37,962 nucleotides of DNA from Flammeovirgaceae bacterium UBA5008 (GTDB lineage: Bacteria; Bacteroidota; Bacteroidia; Cytophagales; Cyclobacteriaceae), in contig DGYK01000017.1 in assembly GCA_002398365.1 (NCBI GenBank), forward strand, positions 1-37,962, read 5' to 3'. Under the pieces are notes generated by a model, which had not been told where the DNA came from, did no database searches, and saw only the letters and a list, made by a program, of their open reading frames with translations. Positions 16,706-25,300 of this stretch are shown here, piece after piece; positions within the stretch are counted from its first letter, which is position 1; each line of letters starts with the position of its first letter. The position numbers and the translations under genes were made by a program.

Positions 16706-17824
16706 TTAATAATTCGCTCGTAAGTACCGACTTAGTATCTCCAGCGGCTCATGCATATTCTTTCGGCCAAAGCCAATACGGAAATGAGAGCTACCAAAGT
16801 CAAACATTTCTGCGGGTAATGTCATGATGCCGGTGTTCGTAACTAGCTTGTCGCTGAAGGCAAGCGAAGGTTCTTTTCCTAACCACTTTACAAATGCGGT
16901 GCTACCGGCTCGTGTTGGTGCGAACTGAAAATGTTGCGAATGCTGTTCACAGAATTTGGTAAAGAGTTGAAGGTTGGCCGCAATTTTTTTCAAATTGTGT
17001 TCAATCAACTTGTGCTTGTTGCGCAGTGCAATGAGCGCCAGCACTTCGCTGGTAGAAGGATTGCAAATGGTGAGGTAATCTTTATATCGCTTCATCTGCT
17101 CCATCACCGCAGTATCTTTGCACACGACCCAACCCAATCGCAATCCGGCCAGCGCAAATGTCTTTGCCATGCCCCACAACGAAATGGAGCGTTCATACAC
17201 TTCGCACATAGGTGGCAGAATGTCTTGCGGATGGTGTTCCAACAAATGATACATCTCATCGGCAAAAATGAAAATGCCTCGTGCTCGAGCGATGGAGATA
17301 ATTTTATAGTAATCGTCTTTAGTAGGAATGTATCCGGTTGGATTATGCGGGAAATTAAGGATGATCAACTTCGTGCGATCCGTAATCAGTTTCTCCAACT
17401 CCTTTGGATCATAATACCATGCCGCTTGGTTAAGTACCGGATTCCAGAATGACAAATCTGTTCCCACGCTCCGAGCAACTTCATAAAGCGACTGATACGC
17501 GGGTGCCATACAAATAACGTGGTCTCCCGCTTGCAACAACACATTCATGGCAATGAAATTGGCCTCACCGGGCGAGAGCACAAATACATCATCGGGAGAA
17601 GCACCTTTATAAAGTTTTGCAATCTCCTCGCGCAATTCAGGCAAGCCGGAAGATTCAGTGTAACCTAACTGCAAAGAATTCCATTGTTCCCGTTCTTTAG
17701 GATTGGCCATAAGCAAAATTTCGCTTAATGAAAATCCATCGCAATCCGAACTAGAAAGCAGATAACGAGCAGAGAACTCATGTTGAGCAAAGTAGCGCTC
17801 TAGGTGAAAGGGTCTTATTTTCAT
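16706..17824 (-). CDS. PLP-dependent aminotransferase, class I/II
   Basis: The start at 17824 (MKIRPFHLERYFAQHEFSAR) is preferred over the longer frame to 17875, because the extra 17 residues do not look like the family. The 372-aa protein has the fold-type I landmarks: NFPHNPTG at about 157-164, Asp189 in FADEMY (pairs with the PLP ring nitrogen), Tyr192, the Schiff-base Lys221 in GMAKTFALAGLRLGW, and a C-terminal Arg in FRIGFGR that would bind the substrate carboxylate. Cytoplasmic. The family accepts varied amino acids, so the substrate is not assigned. A terminator lies between it and the upstream YegP-like gene on the same strand. Confidence 0.9.
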   Translation of the reverse strand: MKIRPFHLERYFAQHEFSARYLLSSSDCDGFSLSEILLMANPKEREQWNSLQLGYTESSGLPELREEIAKLYKGASPDDVFVLSPGEANFIAMNVLLQAGDHVICMAPAYQSLYEVARSVGTDLSFWNPVLNQAAWYYDPKELEKLITDRTKLIILNFPHNPTGYIPTKDDYYKIISIARARGIFIFADEMYHLLEHHPQDILPPMCEVYERSISLWGMAKTFALAGLRLGWVVCKDTAVMEQMKRYKDYLTICNPSTSEVLALIALRNKHKLIEHNLKKIAANLQLFTKFCEQHSQHFQFAPTRAGSTAFVKWLGKEPSLAFSDKLVTNTGIMTLPAEMFDFGSSHFRIGFGRKNMHEPLEILSRYLRANY

Positions 17825-17906
17825 AGGTAGAATATTCGGTAAAATACAAATTCCTGAAATGTCAGTCGATGTCAATCAACAGCTCTTATGCTTTCTCCAT
17901 AAATAA

Positions 17907-17937
17907 AAAAAGAAGAGCATATCATACTCTTCTTTTT
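17907..17937 (-). terminator. Rho-independent terminator after the YegP-like gene
   Basis: An 11-bp perfect stem (17907-17917 with 17927-17937) encloses a 9-nt loop. On the minus strand the stem runs into a T-rich tract (T7 then ATTT) ending near 17900. It lies 24 nt past the stop of the YegP-like gene. The stem is itself A/T-flanked, so it could also work in the plus direction, but no plus-strand gene ends here. Confidence 0.85.
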
Positions 17938-17961
17938 AATGGAATAAGAACGTAGTAATAA

Positions 17962-18288
17962 TCAATTACCTTCTACGCTCGCGTCCGGAGCATTCTTCGT
18001 TACAGAAGCAATTCCATTTTCCATGGCAGCGCTGCTTTCATACATTTCGCTGGAGCCAATCACTTGGCCGTTGCTTGCCTTTAGATTAAAATAGTGTTTG
18101 TCGTTGGTAGAGCGCTTGCGTTCGTAGCGCGCATCGTCTCCCGAATTTTTCCGAACGGATTCAATTCCATTTTCGCAGGCAGCGCGGGTCGTATAACCTT
18201 CGCTGGTTAAAATTACTTGGCCATTGTCGGCTTTTAAGTTGAATTGAAACTCTCCGTTTTTACGTGTACTGATTACAAATTTTCCCAT
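17962..18288 (-). CDS. yegP: YegP-like DUF1508 protein
   Basis: The 108-aa protein consists of two tandem DUF1508 repeats. Repeat 1 (about 4-52) has FQFNLKADNGQVILTSEGYT and GIESVRKN. Repeat 2 (about 56-103) has HYFNLKASNGQVIGSSEMYE and GIASVTKN. This is the YegP arrangement, of usual length. Small, cytoplasmic; the family's biochemical role is not established. Monocistronic: a strong terminator follows, and the divergent giant T9SS gene lies upstream. Confidence 0.9.
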   Translation of the reverse strand: MGKFVISTRKNGEFQFNLKADNGQVILTSEGYTTRAACENGIESVRKNSGDDARYERKRSTNDKHYFNLKASNGQVIGSSEMYESSAAMENGIASVTKNAPDASVEGN

Positions 18289-18438
18289 CGTAGTTTGGTT
18301 TAGAGGATATTGAATAGAAATATACTAGTAAAACCGCTAATTAAAATCCGTTAACAAAAACTTAATTTATAATCACGCATCAACTTCTTAGTGTATTTCG
18401 GGAGTTGTCTTTGAAATCTCATCCAAATGGGAATTTTG

Positions 18439-18446
18439 TACCTTTG
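18439..18446 (+). promoter_or_regulatory. TAnnTTTG -7 box just before the giant type B T9SS gene
   Basis: TACCTTTG matches the Bacteroidota -7 consensus and ends only 6 nt before the ATG at 18453. The start is fixed by an obvious signal peptide, so the transcript would have almost no leader. The nearest TTTG upstream (18410-18413) is 25 nt away, longer than the usual 19-21, which lowers confidence. Confidence 0.45.
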
Positions 18447-18452
18447 TAATAT

Positions 18453-21400
18453 ATGCGCCTTGCTCTTTTTCTTCTGCTTATTTCATGCCATGCCATCGCT
18501 CAAAATGACGCTGGACTGAAATTTATCCAAAACAAAGGACAGTGGAGTGATGACATTGATTTTCAAGCGCAAGTGCCTGGCGGGCGAGTGGGCGTTTCTG
18601 CCAGCGGGTTTTCGGTTTTGCTACTCGACCTAGAGAAAATGGAACATCGTCATCTGGCTGGTCATGGCGAGGTCAATGAATCCGATGGGCATTCATCTGG
18701 TGAGGGAATAAACGGTCATTACTTTCGCATCAACCTGATTGGGTCAAATACCTCTTCGAAGCCCGTTGTAGAAAATCAACTGGATGGATACTATAACTAT
18801 TTTGTTGGAAGCGATTCCTGTCGTTGGACTTCCCATGCATTGGCGTATGCCTCGGTAACTTACAAGAATGTGTATGATGGAATCGACTTTCGGGTTTCCT
18901 CCAAGGGAAACAATCTAAAATACGATTTCATTGTGCACCCCGAAGCCGATCCATCTCAGATAAAAGTCGAATACTGTGGTGTAGATGCTGTTGAGAAAAT
19001 GTATGGTGCATTACAAATCAAAACTTCACTCGGCACATTAACAGAGTTAAAACCTGTATCGTATCAATCGATCGATCAGGAGCAACACACTGTTGCCAGT
19101 GAATATCGTTTGCAAAACAATCTAGTTACTTTTTCTTTTCCCGATGACTATGATAAATGCCGCACACTGACCATTGATCCGTTACTAATCTTCTCAACCT
19201 ACTCCGGATCTACAGCCGACAATTGGGGAAGCACTGCAACACCCGGTGAGCATGGCACACTTTACTCGGCAGGTGTAACTACCCAAACGAATGGCGGGTT
19301 TTTTCCAGCTACCACCGGAGCCTTTCAACCCGATAATAAAGGGCAATTTGATATGGCTATTATCAAATATGACTCAACCGGAACCCGATTCTTGTATGCT
19401 ACACTTCTGGGCGGTCGAAACAACGATTCGCCAGAAAGCCTTGTTGTGGATAAAGCAACCGGTGATTTAATTGTGTTGGGCATTTCCAGTTCAGACAATT
19501 ATCCAACAGTTGGCAGTTCATTCGATCCCACCTTCAACTCAGGAACCAGTGTCTTTAATCGTGTACTCAACACGAGTGATGTATGGGACATCGTAGTAAC
19601 ACGACTTTCACCCACAGGCGATCGTTTAATTGGCTCTACTTTTTTGGGCGGGTCGGGCAATGATGGATTGAACTTACCCAAACAATCAGGTGGTCCGCTG
19701 GTGGTAAATTATGGTGATGAAATGCGAGGGGATGTGATTACGGATGATGCCGGAAATGTGTTCATCAGCTCAGTAACTGGTTCATCCGATTTTCCCATTG
19801 TCAACGGATTTGATAATTCGTTTAACAGCGGAACAACCGATGGAGTAGTTGTCAAATTTGCGCCTGATCTTTCCAACATTATTTGGTCAAGTTATATAGG
19901 TGGCACCGGTTTCGATGCTGCCTACTCCATCAAATTTGATAGTAACCATAATCTTGTTTTGGCAGGTGGAACTACCAGTACAGATTTTCCTGTAACCGGT
20001 GCCAGCTATCAAACTACTTTCAATGGAGTAGTTGACGGCTGGATTGCACGTGTAGCTGCCGATGGAAGTGTTATTCTCAACGCTACTTTCACCGGAACAT
20101 TTTCATTTGATCAAGTTTATTTCATCGATTTGAATGCAAGTGGAGATGTGTTTTGTTACGGGCAAACTACCGGTCCGATACCAGTGACTCCAGGGGTATA
20201 TCATAATCCCAACAGTGGGCAGTTTGTACAAAAATTTTCGGCTGATTTGAGCACGCTCGAATTCTCCACTGTATTTGGCTCAGGTTCTGGCAATGGCTTG
20301 ATCATTCCTAATATTTCACCCACCGCATTTTTAGTAAACGACTGTGACAACATATATTTAGCAGGTTGGGGAGGCTTCGTGAACTCAAGCCCCAGCACCG
20401 GCTTCTGGCAAAGCAGCACCAACGGAATGCCTATTACAGATGACGCTTTTCAAAAGACTACTTCCGGTTCAGATTTTTATTTCATGGTGTTAAATGGCAA
20501 TGCTTCTTCACTGGTATATTCAACTTACCTGGGCGGGAGCTCGTCAAAAACCCATGTAGATGGAGGAACATCGCGTTTCGACAAGTTTGGTATCGTGTAT
20601 CATGCAGTATGCTCCGGTTGTGCTTTTGGAAACACTAATAATCTTCCCAGTTCTGATTTCCCTACTACACGAAATGCCAAATCACGTTTAAACAGAAGTC
20701 AGAATTGTAACAACGCAGCATTCAAATTTGATTTGTCCTCACTCAAAGCGGTGTTTCAAACCAACTCCGTTGACTTAACGCAACCCGGATTTAACAATGT
20801 TTGCTTTCCGGATACGATCGTATTTCAGAATTTAAGTACTGGAGGAAGAACCATTCAATGGGATTTTGGCGATGGAAGAATTGTCAATCAAGTGGCCACC
20901 GATCCGCGCTCGCTGATTCATCGCTACAAGAATACCGGGCAGTATCGGGTGAAATTAAAAATTACTGATTTAAGTACGTGTAGCCAAACTGACTCTACGT
21001 TTCAGATCATCAACTATTTTAATCCGGAGATCATTGTAGGCGCAGATGCGATCGTATGCGAGGGAAGAACCCACCAGTTAACTGCCAGTGGTGCAGCTAC
21101 CTATCAATGGACAAGCAGTGATGGTAAATTTACTTCCTCTCAAGCCTCACCTTTCGTACAACCGAGTGAGCCCACATTTTATTATTTGTTGGCCGCAGAT
21201 GCAAACGGGTGTAGTAAAAGAGACACAGTACTATTGGGAGTAGTAAAAAATGTGCGCGCAGCTTTTCAAACTTACGATATCAATTTTACAAGACCGGGAT
21301 TTAATACGGTCTGCTATCCAGATCAAATACGTTTCAAAAATCTGAGTACCCAAGCCGAAAGCTATTTATGGGATTTTGATAATGGCACGATTCTTCCAAA

Positions 21401-22274
21401 AACTAAAACCGATACAATATCGCCTATAGGTGATTTTGAAGATCCCGGTGTGTACCACGTAAAACTAAAAGCCATTAATCCGAATACATGCAACAAGGCC
21501 GATTCGGTAATCAAAGTAATAACCTTCAATCGAAATACGGTAAAGGCGGAAGACGATTTACAAATCTGCGAAGGTAATTCGCACACCTTGTCAGCGCCCG
21601 GTGCAACGATTTACGATTGGTTTACTGCGGATCGATCATTTACTTCTTCCAATCCTGCTCCCGTTGTGCAACCTCCAGTTACCACTACCTATTTTGTTAA
21701 TACAATAGATGCCAATGGATGCAAGAAAAAAGATACGGTGAAGATAACCGTAATTGACAAAGTAGAATTGAAATGGAGCTATCAAATGGAAGGCAGTTGC
21801 AGCGATCGCCCTTCTGTAATTGTGCAAAATTTAACTCCTCCTACTGACGGGGTGATCTTCCGTTTTGATTTTGGCGATGGCACTGTATCCGAAGAAACAA
21901 GTTTGCAACATGTCTTCACCCAAGATGGACGCTATACAGTAAAGTTCATTGCTCAAAAGCAATTTTGCCCCAGCGAAGAGTCTGTGCAACTGCCTATTTA
22001 TACCTTGTTTGTTCCCAATGTGATAACACCCGAAAGCACACCCGGATTTAACGATCAGTTTGAAGTGCGTTTCGGAATTGATCAACTTGCACCATCCACC
22101 CTAGGAATACCTATGCAGTTAACCGTAATTGATCGTTGGGGGAATCAAGTATTTGAGTCGAACGATTACCAAAATGAATGGAGTGGAAAAGGTCTTTCCG
22201 AAGGGGTCTATTTTTTCCGCTTAGTAGTAGGTGATTTTGCTTCCTGTAAAAATTGGGTACAGATCATCCGATAA
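18453..22274 (+). CDS. T9SS type B cargo with DUF7948, SBBP propeller and PKD domains
   Basis: The 1273-aa protein has a signal peptide (MRLALFLLLISCHAIAQ). A DUF7948-like N-terminal domain (about 20-240) begins with FIQNKGQWSDDIDFQAQ. A beta-propeller of SBBP-type repeats follows (about 245-740), marked by LLGGRNND, FLGGSGND, YIGGTGFD and YLGGSSSK. PKD domains are marked by WDFGDG near 803, WDFDNG near 971 and FDFGDG near 1136, the first two alternating with Ig-like segments (LTASGAATYQW). The last ~90 residues (FVPNVITP ... NQVFESNDYQNEWSGKGLSE) are a gliding-motility-associated/T9SS type B sorting domain. It should be exported by Sec and T9SS and displayed or released at the surface. The tail lacks a catalytic motif, suggesting an adhesin or structural role. 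Confidence 0.9.
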   Translation: MRLALFLLLISCHAIAQNDAGLKFIQNKGQWSDDIDFQAQVPGGRVGVSASGFSVLLLDLEKMEHRHLAGHGEVNESDGHSSGEGINGHYFRINLIGSNTSSKPVVENQLDGYYNYFVGSDSCRWTSHALAYASVTYKNVYDGIDFRVSSKGNNLKYDFIVHPEADPSQIKVEYCGVDAVEKMYGALQIKTSLGTLTELKPVSYQSIDQEQHTVASEYRLQNNLVTFSFPDDYDKCRTLTIDPLLIFSTYSGSTADNWGSTATPGEHGTLYSAGVTTQTNGGFFPATTGAFQPDNKGQFDMAIIKYDSTGTRFLYATLLGGRNNDSPESLVVDKATGDLIVLGISSSDNYPTVGSSFDPTFNSGTSVFNRVLNTSDVWDIVVTRLSPTGDRLIGSTFLGGSGNDGLNLPKQSGGPLVVNYGDEMRGDVITDDAGNVFISSVTGSSDFPIVNGFDNSFNSGTTDGVVVKFAPDLSNIIWSSYIGGTGFDAAYSIKFDSNHNLVLAGGTTSTDFPVTGASYQTTFNGVVDGWIARVAADGSVILNATFTGTFSFDQVYFIDLNASGDVFCYGQTTGPIPVTPGVYHNPNSGQFVQKFSADLSTLEFSTVFGSGSGNGLIIPNISPTAFLVNDCDNIYLAGWGGFVNSSPSTGFWQSSTNGMPITDDAFQKTTSGSDFYFMVLNGNASSLVYSTYLGGSSSKTHVDGGTSRFDKFGIVYHAVCSGCAFGNTNNLPSSDFPTTRNAKSRLNRSQNCNNAAFKFDLSSLKAVFQTNSVDLTQPGFNNVCFPDTIVFQNLSTGGRTIQWDFGDGRIVNQVATDPRSLIHRYKNTGQYRVKLKITDLSTCSQTDSTFQIINYFNPEIIVGADAIVCEGRTHQLTASGAATYQWTSSDGKFTSSQASPFVQPSEPTFYYLLAADANGCSKRDTVLLGVVKNVRAAFQTYDINFTRPGFNTVCYPDQIRFKNLSTQAESYLWDFDNGTILPKTKTDTISPIGDFEDPGVYHVKLKAINPNTCNKADSVIKVITFNRNTVKAEDDLQICEGNSHTLSAPGATIYDWFTADRSFTSSNPAPVVQPPVTTTYFVNTIDANGCKKKDTVKITVIDKVELKWSYQMEGSCSDRPSVIVQNLTPPTDGVIFRFDFGDGTVSEETSLQHVFTQDGRYTVKFIAQKQFCPSEESVQLPIYTLFVPNVITPESTPGFNDQFEVRFGIDQLAPSTLGIPMQLTVIDRWGNQVFESNDYQNEWSGKGLSEGVYFFRLVVGDFASCKNWVQIIR

Positions 22275-22300
22275 TAATAAATCATTAACTCCTATAGAAG

Positions 22301-25300
22301 ATGTTACGGAAGGTGTGCATGGCAAATCGAATTATTATCGTACTGATAAGTTTTCTGTGGGTTAGTCCGCTTCTTGCGCAAAAACAAAAAAGTTCTGCTG
22401 CAAAAGCCATTAGTTCTTCGGCCACGCAAAATGGCACAATATATTATGGCAATACCAATGAGCCACCACGAGCTATCGAGTTCAAAGAGGGCACCGTTGT
22501 ATCAGCAGAATTCATTACAAATATTCGCACCTATTTTAATATTCCTTCCGAATTTTCTTTTACCGAAACGGAATCGTCCACCGATCAACTTGGCATTAAG
22601 CATCGCTATTTGCAACAATATCATAAGGGCATCGCTATTGATGGAATGGGCTATCGCGTGCACGAAAAAAATGGATTTATAAAATCAGCCAATGGCAAAT
22701 CTGTTCGAAGTTTGAACATTGATATACAAACAGATTTGAACGAGCATCAGGCTTTCCAAAATGCGGTTCGGGTTCTGAATACAAAAGATACCACCCGGCA
22801 ACACGGAAAAAAGTTAATAGTATCTAAGAATTTTACATTTACCCCGGAGAGCTTTTCAGTTGCCTATGTTTTTGATATCGATGTATCGTTGATTGAGCGC
22901 TGGCGAATTTCGATCGATGCACGCACCGGAGAAGTGATCAATAAGGTAAGTTTAGTGCACAATTGCTTCCCCGAAAAAGAAAAAGGATCTCCCCCTCTTC
23001 CATACGGAGTAGGAACAGGCTTGACGAACTATTATGGAACACAGCCCATACGGATTGAAAAATTTGATGATGGTTCAAGTAGATTGATCGGACAAACTAC
23101 GAATGGTGGACAGATTGAGACTTACAACTATAACAATGCAAGCGTCCTTGCCTGGCTTTTTGGTTTCAATGTGCCTGTCTACAATTTCTACTCTTCTACT
23201 CCAGAATACAACGAACCGTATCAAAAAGCGGCTGTCTCAGTTCAATGGGCTGCAGAACAATCCTATGAATACTATTTTAAAACTCATAATCGGAACAGTT
23301 ATGATAATTTCGGAAGTAGTATACGCTCGTATGTACATGTTGATGTTGGTTTGAACAATGCTTTTTGGTCGCGAAATACGCTGCTGTTTGGAGATGGCAG
23401 TAACAACAATCCACTGGTGGAGTTGGACGTAGTTGCACACGAACTCACACACGGAGTTACACAATACGAAGCGCAACTTCAATACTATGGCGAAAGCGGG
23501 GCAATCAATGAATCATTCTCTGATATTTTCGGAAAGGCGATTGAGTTCAACACTTTTGGTGACACCGCAACTTGGCAATTGGCGAAGCACTATCGAACAG
23601 GAGGCCTCCGCGATTTTAGTAACCCCAATCTCAAAAATCAACCTGACACGTGGTTGGGCGATATGTGGTATACCGGCTCTGAAGACAATGGAGGGGTTCA
23701 CTACAACTCTGGAGTTCAAAACTTTTGGTATTATCTTTTATGTGAAGGTGGTAGTGGAGTAAACGACAATGAAGAAAATTATTCAATCAATGCCATTGGC
23801 ATGGATGCTGCGACAAAAATTGCCTATCGCAACTTAACCGAATATTTAAGTTACTATTCGGATTACCTGGATAGCCGCATTGGATCATTACTAGCCACAG
23901 ACGATCTGTACGGAAAAAATTCAACCATATATAAAGAAGTAAGCAATGCGTGGGATGCTGTGGGTGTGATTGACGAGCCCATCATCACCAATCTGGAGCT
24001 GTTTGATATAACGGCTACCACTGTAAAGCTAAAAGGCACACTTGTTCCAAGAGGTAGCACGGTTAGTTATCATTTTGAATACGGGCCAACCACCGCTTAT
24101 GGCAGTTCATCTCCGTCTTACTCATACATTGACAAAGTAGAGGGCACGTTGACCGGCTTGCAAAGTCAAACCCACTATTATGTGCGCCTTGTTGCAACGA
24201 ATGAAAACGGAAGCTCCTATTCTTCAAAGGAGTTTACCACCATTTCATTAGCACCGCTGGTAAAAATAAAGCAAACAGTAGATGTCACAGAAACAACAGC
24301 TATTTTGTATGGAGTAATTAACCCCAATAGTTTATTTACATCCTATCACTTTGAATATGGGCCTACACCATCATTAGGTTCCGTCACTGCTACTTATCCA
24401 TTATCAGATACTACTGAGTTTGTTCATGTTTCTGCTCCAATCCTCAACCTTCAGCCTCGGCAAACCTACTACTATCGACTCATCGCAACTAATGGCTTTG
24501 CCAGTACTGCATCAAGTCAATTAAACATTTTTACAGCTGTGAAGCCCGTGATTACCTCTGTTGCTCCATTGGCTGCCGCAGTGGGTTCAGAAGTAATTAT
24601 TACGGGTGATAATTTTAATGTAGCCCCAGAAAAAAACATCGTGAATTTTGGTGCGACTCGAGCCACAGTCTTGTCGGGTACTTCAACCCAGCTAAAAGTA
24701 ATAGTTCCAGTGGGTGCATCATTTGGCACGATTTCATTGCTCGATTTACAATCGGGATTAAGGGCAGAATCCACACAAGAGTTTGTGCCTACATTCACTG
24801 GGGATTTTACAAAAAAGGACTTAACACTTCGTGTCGGAGTTAGTGATCTATTCATCTATCAAGCGATGGTAGAAGATATGGATGGGGATGGCAAACCGGA
24901 TATTGTGGCTTCACACTACCCTGGTTTCTCTATTTACCAAAATGTAAATCAAGGCGGAGACATAACGATGGAATCGTTCGTGAGAAATACGTTTACCGTT
25001 GAATTCAATTCTGTTGAATGGCTTGTTGATTTGGATGGAAATGGGCGCAAAGATGTGATTGGTACTTACCGAAATGGTATACGGGTTTACCCTAATTTAT
25101 CGGTACCCGGATTTCTCTTTTTTGCTCCTCCGGTAGATATGCCCATTGGGTATTTTTTTGATATTCTTTTCCGTGATTTCGATCAGGATGGTCATATTGA
25201 TATAGCTACACTTCAATCGTTTATTCAGGGTCAATCGACTATTAATGTCATTCGTAATCAAAATCCAAAAGGGTTGATATTAGCTGAAAACTTTTCGAAG

